This document shows, one piece after another, positions 25,052-36,483 of a stretch of 64,000 nucleotides of DNA. The DNA lies in NCBI RefSeq assembly GCF_963662255.1, contig NC_085074.1:2046001-2110000 (forward strand), read 5' to 3'. This DNA is from Cinclus cinclus. Taxonomy: Eukaryota; Chordata; Aves; Passeriformes; Cinclidae. Position 1 is the first letter of the stretch; the number at the start of each line of letters is the position of its first letter. The position numbers were made by a program, and so were the translations under genes. Under the pieces are notes generated by a model. That model was given only the letters and a program-made list of their open reading frames with translations. It was not told where the DNA came from and searched no databases.

Positions 25052-25904
25052 GAGCAGAACCCAGAGGGGCAGAACCCAGAGAGGAAAAGAACCCAGACAG
25101 GGGTAGAACCCAGAGAGGAACAGAACCCAGAGGGGAACAGAACCCAGAGAGGAACAGAACCCAGAGAGGAACAGAACCCAGAGTGGAACAGAACCCAGAG
25201 AGGAACAGAACCCAGAGTGGAACAGAACCCAGAGAGGAACAGAACCCAGAGAGGAGCAGAACCCAGAGTGGAACAGAACCCAGAGAGGAACAGAACCCAG
25301 AGTGGAACAGAACCCAGAGTGGAACAGAACCCAGAGAGGGGCAGAACCCAGAGAGGAACAGAACCCAGAGTGGAACAGAACCCAGAGAGGAACAGAAACC
25401 AGAGAGGGGCAGAACTCAGAGTGGGGCAGAACCCAGAGAGGAACAGAACCCAGAGTGGAACAGAACCCAGAGAGGAACAGAACCCAGAGTGGAACAGAAC
25501 CCAGAGAGGAGCAGAACCCAGAGAGGAACAGAAACCAGAGAGGGGCAGAACCCAGAGAGGAGCAGAACCCAGAGAGGAACAGAACCCAGAGAGGAGCAGA
25601 ACCCAGAGTGGGGCAGAACCCAGAGAGGAACAGAACCCAGAGTGGAACAGAACCCAGAGAGGAGCAGAACCCAGAGAGGAACAGAAACCAGAGAGGGGCA
25701 GAACCCAGAGAGGAGCAGAACCCAGAGAGGAACAGAACCCAGAGAGGAGCAGAACCCAGAGTGGGGCAGAACCCAGAGAGGAACAGAACCCAGAGAGGAA
25801 CAGAACCCAGAGAGGAACAGAAACCAGAGAGGGGCAGAACCCAGAGAGGAGCAGAACCCAGAGAGGAGCAGAACCCAGAGAGGGGCAGAACCCAGAGAGG
25901 GGCA
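25052..25904. repeat. 17-bp minisatellite, about 50 copies
   Basis: The unit is CAGAACCCAGAGAGGAA, with GTGGAA, GAGGAGC and GAGGGGC variants; T is almost absent from the plus strand. Rare GAAACC variants at 25395, 25531, 25684 and 25820 are 136, 153 and 136 bp apart (8, 9, 8 units), marking block duplications. Because 17 is not a multiple of three, one frame cycles through all three phases and encodes a 17-residue Glu/Arg/Asn/Pro period. That explains the 334-codon plus frame and 299-codon minus frame; neither has other support. Confidence 0.97.
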
Positions 25905-28028
25905 GCTGCTTTTCCCAACCAACTGGGTCCTTCAGCTTGTGCTCAACAGATGCTGCTGCCCTTTAACTGATCCCTGCAAAAGGAATCCATAGGGAAATCC
26001 TCTTGAGATAGAGATGGTTTGGTTTCTTGTGCTAAACCTAGAAATCCTGAAGTATGGGATTGAAAAAAAAAATAAAGGGAAAATAAAGGGGAATGCAAGG
26101 GAGAAAGAGCTGGAAGCCAAAGCAGTGTCCCTACCTATACAAATCCTGACAATTCCAAGATATCTGAACAGCACAGGAAGCTGAAAAAACAAACCAAAAT
26201 AATGTCAACTATTTCTCTTTGCCTTTCTCTGAGCATGAAAGGGAACAGAGATGACTCAAGCTGCAACAGCTTCTTGGAAGAGCTAATAATTGATTTATTT
26301 TTATAGCCTTGTTTTGTCCCCTTCCTTCCTCTAAGACACATAGGGGAAAAAAATTGGTGAAAGGGCAAAATAAATCAGTCTGGCTGGTGAGAGCCACAGG
26401 CAGAAAATTAAAGCAGGCTGAAAAAAGCCCCACAAGGAGGCGGTGGCAGGGGAAGGGTCCCTGGACAGTCACTGTGTGCTTTATGACAACTGTTCCATGC
26501 ACTGCTGCCTCGCTCTGCATCTGTGCGAGCAGATGGGGAAATTCAGAGATCGGGAAGGAATGAACAATCTCACAAAGCCTTTTTTATTTTTTAATAATTG
26601 AAAAGTAATAATTCATTTCTCAGCATTAATTCAGCAGTGGAAATGGGCTGGATGAGGGAGAGAAGTCCAGAGGCTTTTGAACCGGCCGAGGGTCATCAGT
26701 GAACACCTTCAAAGGGTTTTCCAAAGTTTGGCTCCAAGTTGGACACGGCTGCAGGAAATCAGAACCCATAGAGGGAGTTTTCCCCCTCAGTATATTATTG
26801 CAAAAACAAATGGATTAATTGAGGATTCAGGAGAGATCCTGGATCCACTGAATCATCCATGTCACCCTCCAATTCCTGGATCCCAGGATCCATCCGCACA
26901 ATCCTTGTTGCTCCAACACTTACTTTTCATCTCCATTAAACTACTGTAAATAAATCCATTAAAAATCCATGCAATTCAGGATCTGAGCTACTGCTTTGAG
27001 CTACAAGCAAAGGGAAACACAAACAGAGCTTTGGAAGAACCAACAGCTGAGCTCTGAGCCCTTTTGTGCTGCACATTTATCCCGGCGTTCCCGAGTTTAA
27101 TGGATCTCACACGTTTTCACAGTGACTGTAGGTTTTTTAAAGGCTTTCTGCATTAATTTCCTTTCTTTCTTGTTTTAGCTGCCTTTCTTGGCTCTTCTGC
27201 CTCCTAGAGAACTCTGAAGTGTGCACTTCATTAACAAGAACTAACTTCCAGAAGGAAATATTCCTCTCAGCTTGTCAGGGAAACCATCCCTTTAACCTCT
27301 CCCGAGACAAACTATTGCTTATAGAAATGGGAGAAGGAAACAAAAAGAGTTCACATTTGGGCTTCAAAGGTCTGCTTTCCATATGATAGAGCCTGGAATA
27401 AAAACATATCAAACAAGACTGTGTTTGAGGGCTGAGCATGAAAGAAGCACAGACTGTGCACAAAACTTCTCCAGCCCAACCCGTTTGTTTTTCAGCACAG
27501 CCCCTCAGAACAGATCCTTAAACTCTAACTCTGCCTCACATCCTTGCCCCATTTATTACCTGTATTTTCAATATTCCAAGAGACACTTTAATCACCATGC
27601 TGTGCTTTAATTGTTATTAGCATTTAGATTATATGGTAATCTTGCAGCCAGAAGTCAATATTAAATTACTGCCCTTGCCTGCTGAAGAGTAGTATATATA
27701 TAGAGAGAAATGTGGTTTAAAGTTTCAGTTCAATTTTATGTCCTAATTACTGTGGAATGTTACGAAAGGCCTGTAACATCACACCATATATTGCTGTCAT
27801 CCCACAGGCAGCTTTATAGGAGCATTGCAGAGCTCCTGAACTCGTTACAGGGAGCATCACAGAAATGAGAAACTGCCCCTCGTTAATAAACCCAGCTTGG
27901 TTTGGGGGTCCCACCCCCCCACACCCCCTTGTTTTCAGCGCTAGGCTGGGCTGTAAGAGATAGATGCACAGGAGAAGAGGTTGGGGTTTGACTCTCCAGC
28001 TACTGTGGATCCTTCCAGAACCCCAGGA
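25905..28028. other. Unique sequence, nothing identified
   Basis: About 2.1 kb without a recognised repeat. About 27590-27800 is AT-rich, complex and free of simple repeats. No exon called. Confidence 0.5.
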
Positions 28029-28292
28029 TGGGGTGGAAGGGATCACCCGGTCCTGGTGCTGCCCAGGCAGGGTCACCAGGAGCAGGTGACACAGGCACGC
28101 ACCCGGGGGGGGCTGGGATGTCTCTCAAACAGAGAGGGAGACTCCACACCTGCCCCCGGGCAGTTTTCCCAGTGCTCTGCTACCCTGGACATAAAGAAAT
28201 TCTCCCTTACATTGAGGTGGAATTTCCTGTTTTAATTCCTGACCTTGCCCCTTGTCCCATCCCTGGGCACCACTGAGCAGAGCCTGGCACCC
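28029..28292 (-). mobile_element. CR1 LINE 3' fragment, older subfamily
   Basis: Plus-strand landmarks in order are GGGTCACCAGGAGCAGGT, GGGAGACTCCACACCTGCC, CCCAGTGCTCTGC, ATTGAGGTGGAATTTCCTG, CTTGCCCCTTGTCCC and GGGCACCACTGAGCAGAGCC. This is the widely shared avian CR1 layout read from its 3' end. The terminal octamers are lost. Confidence 0.88.
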
Positions 28293-28772
28293 ACCAGCCC
28301 CAAACCCAGCCAGGGCAGCTCCAGAGCCTTGGGATGCAGCTCCTTCAACCTGCCCTAGTGAAGAGTTCGACTCCAAGCACATTTTTATTTCATTTTCCCT
28401 GGGGGATGGAGCACGACCGCTACCAAACCGGGCCAAGCACGAGCTCACCAGCTGCTCGGCCGAGGAGGTTCAGCCATTCCTTAGGGAGGACATCGAGCTC
28501 TGTTTCACTGCCTGCACACAGCCCTGCCCCAGGTGGGAGCTGGCAGAGGTGAGCAACGGGCTGGGCTTTGCTGTTTGCTGCAGGGCTCATAAACATCCCC
28601 TGCATTCCCCTGCTCCACGGCAGGACAACACTGAGACAGCAAAACAGATCAAAGCTGAGGATCCCACTGGAGGAAAGCAAAACCTCCAGCTTTCCTCCTG
28701 GCAAGATGGCCAGGGAACGAGGACAGGACTTGTGTCACCCTGTGTGACAGCCAGCTGTGCACAAACCTCTCC
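28293..28772. other. Spacer between a CR1 and the 9-bp array
   Basis: Moderately GC-rich. The first tens of bases may still be CR1. The 465-codon frame starting at 28252 crosses this spacer and the array; I reject it as a gene. Confidence 0.5.
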
Positions 28773-29448
28773 AGATGTTCCAGATATTCCAAATATTCTG
28801 GATATTCCAGATATTCCAGATATTCCAGATATTCCGGATATTCCAGATATTCCAAATATTCCAAATATTCCGGATATTCTGGATATTCCAAATATTCCAG
28901 ATATTCCAGATATTCTGGATATTCCGGATATTCAAAATATTCCAAATATTCTGGATATTCCAGATATTCCAGATATTCCAGATATTCCAGATATTCCGGA
29001 TATTCCAAATATTCCAAATATTCCGGATATTCTGGATATTCCAAATATTCCAAATATTCCAGATATTCCGGATATTCCGGATATTCTGGATATTCCAGAT
29101 ATTCCAAATATTCCAAATATTCCAGATATTCTGGATATTCCAAATATTCCAGATATTCCAGATATTCCAGATATTCTGGATATTCTGGATATTCAAAATA
29201 TTCCAAATATTCCGGATATTCTGGATATTCTGGATATTCTGGATATACCAGATATTCCAAATATTCCAGATATTCCGGATATTCCAGATATTCCAAATAT
29301 TCCAGATATTCCAGATATTCCGGATATTCTGGATATTCCAGATATTCCGGATATTCCAGATATTCAAAATATTCCAGATATTCCAGATATTCCGGATATT
29401 CCAAATATTCCAGATATTTCGGATATTCCAGAGATTCCAGATATTCCT
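28773..29448. repeat. 9-bp minisatellite, about 75 copies
   Basis: The unit is GATATTCCA with GATATTCCG, GATATTCTG and AATATTCCA variants, nearly all in perfect 9-bp register. The region from about 28792 recurs 153 bp later (17 units); the marker pair of AATATTCCA units followed by a CCG unit is at 28851 and 29004. Because 9 is a multiple of three, several frames stay open, giving Ile-Pro-Asp (plus) and Tyr-Leu-Glu/Trp-Asn-Ile (minus) tripeptide repeats with no independent support as proteins. Confidence 0.97.
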
Positions 29449-31425
29449 TCCTCAAGAACATGGCCTGGAGAGTTTTCCTATAAACCCCCAGGAGGAAATT
29501 TCCTCCCTTCAATGGGCAGAGCTGAAATGCACATTCAGCTTTCCTTCAGCCCAGCACAGAAATGGGACTCAGGAGGCCACCAAAAGTTGCTGTCCACTCT
29601 GATTTCAAGTAAATCCAGCAGTGCAAATGTGTCACTTCCTCTGGGCTAGCACACACTGAGAGCTGTGGCACAGCTCCGCCAGAGAAATGAAAATATCACC
29701 AATTTAACCCTGAATCCTCCTACTTCTTTTTATTCATATCTTTGGATATGAATCTTTTTGGATTTTGTACTCCCCTTCTGCTCCAAGCAGTCCACAGCCA
29801 CATTACTGTGCCATATCCCCAATTAAACATTTACACTCTGTACTCATTTTATATTAGAACATTATAAAAGGGTTCCTGGAAATATCACTACATTAATTTA
29901 TTTCATTTGGTGTTGCTACATCTCCATGCTTCAAAGAGCTTTCCCATTCCTGTTGGGAAATGTCCCTTTCACCACAGCTTTCAGTATAAAATTCAAGGCA
30001 AGCCTGGGTTCAGGTTGCTTTGAAACCTGCTTAAACCTAAGCACATTCTACTCCCAATTATATCCTTTGATTATCTTGATTCTGATTCAGCACTGATCGA
30101 CAAAAACTGAATTTTGCACTTTCTTTTTTTGCCTTTGGAATTCTTCTCAGGCCGACAGCAACAAACCAGGTGCCAAAACTACCACAAAATAATGCAAATT
30201 CTCAATATTTCTCAAAACCCAGCACGTGTCTTAAACCCTTCATACCAAGATATTTCTTTATCATGTGACAGAGAGAAATCCGTGTAAAACTGGGAATTCT
30301 TGACTGGGGATGAAAGCCCTGGCTTGAAACTGTGGTTGCTGCATCCCTGCAAGCATCCAGGGCCAGGACAAACAGCTCTTCTGTCATTCCCAGAACAACC
30401 TCTGCAGATGCAATTCTGTTGTAAATGCTGCCTGATCCCAGATATTAATGGAATATAGAGCCAGCATAATTCTGGCTAAGGTTAATTTATCCTACACCAC
30501 TAACACGGCATTCAGAATATAATAAACCCCCCTGGGATAATTGCTATTGCTGCAAACCCAAATGGTTGGTGGCAGCTTTACAGTCACCTGCTGCAGGAAG
30601 GGGATAAAGCCCGTTATTAGCAGATGATGATCTAAAAGTACCTGTGGAATAAAGAGATTTTTTCTTATAGATATCCTGTTAAAGGCAGGGGAAAGGCTCT
30701 TTCCATGGAGTTAGATAAATCCTGAGCAGAGTCACTCGTGTTTTTCCATGGGAAAAATTCCCCCCGTCCCCGAGGCTGGAAATATCCATCACTGCCAAAG
30801 TTTGGGGTATCTTTGGGTATGTGTGGCTTAGGAAAACTATAATCTTCTAGTAATATCCATGTAATAATGTTATTTATGAAGAGGTTTTGCTCTCATTTGT
30901 ACCAACCACACACCAGAATAATTCCCATCACTCTGCCCATGATACCATGTCCATCTCTTCTGGATGCCAGAAGAGTTTCTTTATTTAAAACCTCTGAAAA
31001 CTCAGGGAGCTGAGTGACACCAGCTCCTCACCCCCAGAGGAAAGGTCACATCACTGTATTTAATAACTGGACACACTCATTTTTCAGTAAATCTCGTAGT
31101 CCCACGGAACCAAAACTAAAACTGTTGCTGAGCCAGGAGGAATTTCCCTGCTGCCAGAGGCAGGACTCCATTCCCTCACCATTGCTCAGCCAGGCACTGA
31201 CCCAGTCTGCCCCTGCCTCGCTCTGCGACAGCCGAGGGGCAGCAGGACAAGCAAAAACTGCTCCAAGCAATAAAAATTCCCTCTGGTCGGGGATTTTATG
31301 AAGATAATCGTGTCCAGAAGCTTACAAAGTCAAGGTTGCCATGTTAATTCTCGAGCGTGGGGTGTAGCATCCAAGGCTTGGCTTAATGTTTTATATACAC
31401 TGCATGGAAATAAAATATAATAAAT
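29449..31425. other. Unique AT-rich sequence
   Basis: No gene seen. A weak CR1-like fragment lies at 30310-30366. Around 30420-30560 the DNA is AT-rich and complex. Confidence 0.5.
30310..30366 (+). mobile_element. Possible short CR1 fragment
   Basis: About 57 bp resembling the CR1 segment CTGTGGNTGCTCCATCCCTG followed by a TCCAGGGCCAGG-like end. It is too short and divergent to be sure. Confidence 0.35.
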
Positions 31426-31612
31426 GAAATTTAATAAAATAGAATGAAATGAAATGAAATGAAATGAAATAAAATAAAATAAAATAAAGTAAAATAAAAC
31501 AAAATAAAATAAAATAAATGAAATAAAATAAAAAGAAATAAAATAAAATACAATACAATAAAATAAAATAAAAAAATAAAAAATAAAATAAAATAAAATA
31601 AAATAAAATAAA
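31426..31612. repeat. (GAAAT)/(AAAAT) pentanucleotide array
   Basis: GAAAT units change to AAAAT units with sporadic AAAGT, AAAAC and ACAAT variants. The minus-strand Phe/Ile/Tyr frame over it is an artefact. Confidence 0.95.
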
Positions 31613-31723
31613 GGTATTTTCATATATTCTGTTATGTTATTCTATTTTATTTTATATATAAACAGATAAAATATAAATATATATAATAAAATAAAATTAA
31701 ATGTAGAAAATAGAGTAATATAA

Positions 31724-31935
31724 CATATTATATTATATTGTATTGTATTATATATAATATAATATAATATAATATAATATAATATAATATAATATAATAT
31801 AATATAATGCTATACTATATTATATTATATTGTATTATATTATATTATATTATATTATATTATATTATATTATATTATATTACATTATATTATATTACAT
31901 TACATTATATATATAATGCTATAATATATATTATA
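31724..31935. repeat. AT-only pentanucleotide inverted repeat
   Basis: AATAT units fill about 31755-31808 and the reverse-complement ATATT units fill about 31817-31905, with a short near-unique centre containing GCTATACTATAT. The two arms can pair for 50 bp or more. Flanks at 31620-31723 and 31906-31945 are also AT-rich. Confidence 0.93.
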
Positions 31936-32502
31936 TTTATATATGCATATAAAGAGGAAAAAGCAGAGCTCAAATTCCCTCAGAATAACCCTCTCCCACG
32001 ATTATACACAGCCATGGGGTTTTTTTTGAAATTAACCTTCTGAGGATTAAAAAAAAAAAAATCATCATAAAACACTAAACAAGGTTTTCATCAGCTTTTA
32101 ATTAAGTGCATTTACTAAAGCCTGAATTATAATTTTGGATTTTAAGTACTTTAAACTGAAGAGGGGATTTTTTTTTTTAATTTTTTTTTTTTTTGGCAAA
32201 TGTAAATTTTCAGGTATGTTTGTGGAGGAACTGGGGGGGTGACAAGTGAGGGGGATTACACATCCTGCCACGCCAAGGCAGCTTTGCAGGCTGTCCCAAA
32301 GGGACACCCACCTCTCCTGGAGCAAAAAAAAAAATTAAAAAATATCTATGATATTATCCTTTATACGATTTATGATATGTTTATGGTATGTTTAGTATAT
32401 TAATTATGATGTTATTTATTGCATGATTAATGATGGTATTTGTGACACGATTTTTGATATATTTTCTGATCTCATTTTTAGGCACCCGGGGCTTAGCTGG
32501 AG
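31936..32502. other. AT-rich unique sequence
   Basis: Contains T/A runs at about 32168-32194 and 32326-32341, and a TATGAT-rich stretch at 32345-32470 that looks like a degenerate simple repeat. No gene seen. Confidence 0.5.
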
Positions 32503-32558
32503 GTCGGGCTGGAGGATCTTGGAGGTCCTTTCCAACCGGAATGATGTCTGGATTCTGG
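32503..32558 (+). mobile_element. CR1 LINE 3' terminus, very short
   Basis: Only the last ~55 bp of a CR1 remains: GGCTGGAGGATCTTGGAGG, then TCCTTTCCAACCGGAATGAT and an ATTCTGG terminus. Confidence 0.75.
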
Positions 32559-33976
32559 GAAAGAGGGATCTGTGTCGAGCCCTGAATCACAGAAGACTGA
32601 AGCCCTCGGAGCCACGGCACAAGCTCCGCACCCCATCTGTCCCCTCAGCACGGCACGGGCAGGATTTGTGCCTGCTGGAGCCTTGTTCTGCCCTTTGCGA
32701 GGTGGAAGAATCCTCTCCAATACGCTTGGACACCTCTGCTGCAAGTAAATGTGTTTAAAAAAATAAAAAAAACAAACAAAAAAACCCCCCCAAACCATCA
32801 AAACATATTAAAACAAACATTACCAGTCGGGCTAAAAGGCAGGCAAATCTAAAGTCAAGTCTGTAACTCCATCCTGTGGCACGTAGCTATTACAGCACAT
32901 CCTTTCAAATTCAGGGACACAAATATTTCCGGTGTACTTTCTGATTAACCTGGGAATTAAGAGCTGTTCAAAATTTCCTTTGGAATATCCTTCCTCATGC
33001 AGGTGAAGTGCACGTGGTGAGCCTCGCCACATTGTTCAGGTCATTCTTCCGTGACTTCTTTGGGGAACTGAAGGAGAAGAGGTTTGGCCTGAGCTTGTAA
33101 AACACCACAAGGTTCAGGCAGACGCAGGTTCTTAAGGCAGGTCTGACTGAATCACCCCAGGTTCCTGGTTTAATTTTACAGATGGAGCAGCTTCAGGAAG
33201 GGAATTCTCTCCACCAGCTTCACCAAACCACTGGAAAAAAATTCAAACCTGCCCTTAAGGAGATGCCATTTAAAAATGCAAACCCTGCCAGGGCTGTGGG
33301 TTCCACGCAGCCAGGTGGAAGAGGAACCTGGAGCAGGATACCCAATTTCAGCATGCTTTGAATGGAGGAGTTCAGAAATCTGTCCTGATCTCAGGCTGGT
33401 GTTTCAATGCTTTATTTGCCCGACATTAACCCCTTCCACCCCTTCCCAGTGGTTTGAGCCACGCAGCAGGGCAGAGCTGCGAGGTGAGGGAGCACACACA
33501 GGCACCTGTGTGCTCAGGGTGGGGGCACAGAGCTCAGCCTGAAACCCCTCAAACCCTTTCAAATCCCACCTGGAGCTTGCCTGTTGCTCCTCCTGTCACG
33601 AGCCTTGGCAGGTAAGCAATACCTGCCTTGAATTCCCAGTACCTGGGACATGAGGATGTGTCATTTCAAACAGCAGCAGGGACCAGAGGAGTGGGACTGA
33701 GAGACAAGAGCTTGATTTCACCTCTAGACACTCACTTTATTGTTGGGGGGGTCCAGGTGTGCTCTTGTTCATGCCAGCACTGAAAAAAACCAGGCTAAAA
33801 TATAATGAATTAATTCTAAATAGGTATTGCTGCTGACCTCAGCTTCTGCTCCTCCAATAATGCCGGAGGGTTCTATAAATGTTCTATAAATGGCCAGGCT
33901 GGGGAACAAATCCCTGCCTTGCAGAGTGTCCTTGGGCTGGATATCCCCTTCTGCAAAGATCCACAGGCAAGGTGGG
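32559..33976. other. Unique sequence, nothing identified
   Basis: Has an A/C-rich run at about 32757-32800. The 111-codon frame at 32423-32758 begins upstream, reads through the CR1 terminus and is not credible. Confidence 0.5.
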
Positions 33977-34137
33977 CAATGACAGGACCAGGGGGAGTGG
34001 TTTGAAATGGAGAGAGGAGGTTTAGATGAGAATTTTTGGATGAAATTTTCCCCTGGGAGTGGAAAGCTCTGGCATAGCTTGCCCAGAGGAGCTGTGGCTG
34101 CCCCTGGATCCCTGGAAGTGTCCAAGGCCAGGTTGTC
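33977..34137 (+). mobile_element. CR1 LINE fragment lacking its 3' end
   Basis: Recognisable from CAATGACAGGACCAGGGG and GGTTTAGATGAGAATTTTTGG through TTGCCCAGAGGAGCTGTGG to GGAAGTGTCCAAGGCCAGG. The match then stops abruptly, so about the last 100 bp of the element is missing. This is unusual, since CR1 copies normally lose the 5' side. Confidence 0.82.
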
Positions 34138-36262
34138 CAGCTGAAAATACAAAATACCTGATCGTTCCCAGTGGATGTGCCTGTGCTGAGACACCATGTG
34201 GAACAAAAACCAGAGAGCTGCTGGTGAAAGAAAGGCATTAAAGAACCCCTCAGTCACTGACTAGACAACTGAAGTGAATGAGTGGAATGAAAAGTATCAC
34301 CTCCCACCTCCCCTTTTTCCTTTAGCCTCAGTTTGTCCAGCTCACTCATCCTCTTGTTTTGCTGCCTGTTACAACCAGGTACACAAAGCCAACTTAATTC
34401 ACAATGATAAAAACAAAAACAAAACCAAAAATGACTCCTGCTTACTACATGCTACCTTCCAATTTTTTTCTTCAGGCAATTTCTCAGCATCACGATTTTT
34501 CAGCTCTAAACAAAGCTCTTGCTGAAAAAACTCTGAGTGACAGTGGAAGGAAAGGAGCTTCATCACAGCTGTGTGTACCCACAGAAATTTTTAAGGCAGA
34601 CAAGCAAAGGGAAAAGCAATAGTTACCCACCAAAACAAAGCAGTGCCTCTTGAAAGGAAACGTCACAGTAAATAGCAGAGATTTTCACTCACCCAGACAT
34701 TAAAAAGAAATCTTTTTTACTTAGCAGGAAAAAAAAGAGACAAATCATGTGTCTTGATTTCCCAAGCACAAGGAGTTGATATTGAAAGAGGGGCTGTCAG
34801 TTGAGCTGAAGACAAGAAGTGTCCTTTTATAGCAGTGTTTAACATGCACTCATGAATTCTGTATGAACACAAGTGTCCTTGCTGGCTGATGGAGTGAGTG
34901 CACGTTCCCACTCAGTGCCAGGCAGCAATTCTAACGTATTTTAGCAGGGCTGTGAAGGAGCACCGTGAGCCCCACGTTCTCTCCTTTCAGACAGCAAAAC
35001 ACAGGTGAGTGACTTTACCAAGAGTCCATGAAAAACCTGGCAGCAAAACTGCTCAAAAGCAACACGAGTCTCAGCGTGAAGGTGTTGGATTTAATTCCTA
35101 AACCTCAGTGAGGAGCTGTGAAAACAGAGGAGCTTTCCAGAAATCTGAGATGTGGGATGGGAGAGAAGACATCAGGGACACGTGATGGCATTTCCTTCCT
35201 TCTCCTGCACTTGGCTGATCCTGAAATCAGAGCAAGGAAAATCCCTGTTCTTCCACCTTTGCTGATGAGGCTGGAACTGAAAATTCCTGCACTGCTGGGA
35301 AGGCTCGGCTGCTCAGTTTAATTCCTTCTCAGATATGGAGCCATTGAAATCCACTCCCTGTGAGAAGGACACAATTCCAACCAGGACAGACCACATCCTG
35401 GAAAAGACAAAAGCAATTTGCTGATTAATTAAAGCAGAGAAGACTGAATTTGCTCATTAATGACAACAGAGAACGTCATGGTAAGATTATAATCTTAATG
35501 TTACACCTCTTGTTGTTTGGGTGGTTAGAGTTTATTTATTTTTATTTTTAATGAAGTTTAATAAACCACAATCCTCAAACCAGTGAATTTTCACCTGCAC
35601 CCTTCCTGTCAGAAGCCTGTTTGAAATGCACATTGAGCTTGTTGTAAAGAGAAGGAAAGTTCTCACATCCACATCTGTCCATTTTAAACTCATGTCAACC
35701 TCAGCTTCAACTTTTGCCTATTCCTCCTTTTCCCTGTGCACACCCACAAACTGCACAGCTCAGGCTGCTGTGATAAGCCAAGGAAGCAGGAGCATCCCAA
35801 TCTTGTTAATCACTTCCTAAACCACCCTGAAACCTCTGCTCTGCATCTGTTTCTGTTTATCTCCTTGGAATACAAGTGCCTGGAATTGTAAACAGTTTTC
35901 CACACAAGGCTTTTCCAGAGTCACACAGAGCAGTACCAGCTCTTCCTCATCACTTCTATCAAGATAAAAAATCAGTGACACCTACTGTGTTACTCTTGAT
36001 CTACAGCACAGACATTCTTCTACTCAAGAGTCAGAAACAAACCCCACTTTGCTGTGTTTTTTCCTGGTATCTGTGTGCCCAGTACAATTCCCAGCGTTTA
36101 ATCTCCTGCCCGGCTGCAACGCTGAGGGAAGATGCTGCCACTCCTTACTCACAGTGAATTTTTACCAGGATTAGTAAAAAATAACAGAAATCAGCACACC
36201 TCAGCTGGTCATGCGAGAGGTGGAACCTCAGACAGGAAAAACCAGTTGGGTTTGATGTCAGT
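34138..36262. other. Unique sequence, nothing identified
   Basis: About 2.1 kb with only small domain-free frames and no recognised repeat. Confidence 0.5.
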
Positions 36263-36483
36263 TCATGGAATCAGAGAATATCCCATGTGGGAAGGGACCC
36301 CAGGGATCTCTGATCCAACCCCTGGCCCTGCAGAGACCCCAAAATCCCATCCTGGGCACCCCTGGGAGCTCTGTCCAAACACTCCTGGAGCTCTGGGAAG
36401 CTTTCCCAAAATCCAACCTAAACCTCTCCTGACAGAGCTCCAGCCCTTCCCTGAGTCCTCTCATGGTCACCAGAGAGAGGAAC
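36263..36483 (-). mobile_element. CR1 LINE 3' fragment
   Basis: Plus strand opens CATGGAATCAGAGAATATCC, followed by GGGAAGGGACCCCAGGGATC, CCAACCCCTGGCCCTGC and CTGGGCACCCCTGGGAGC, and ends near CTCATGGTCACCAGAGAG. About 220 bp, read as a CR1 3' end on minus. Confidence 0.85.

Noticed and set aside
24962..25966. 334-codon plus frame and 299-codon minus frame
   Set aside because: Both are translations of the 17-bp minisatellite, whose unit has no stop in any phase. There is no domain, signal peptide or splice support.
28252..29649. 465-codon plus-strand open frame with an Ile-Pro-Asp repeat
   Set aside because: Nearly half of it is the 9-bp array, and its start overlaps a CR1 remnant. Overlapping minus frames are equally open, so the frame reflects repeat length divisible by three.
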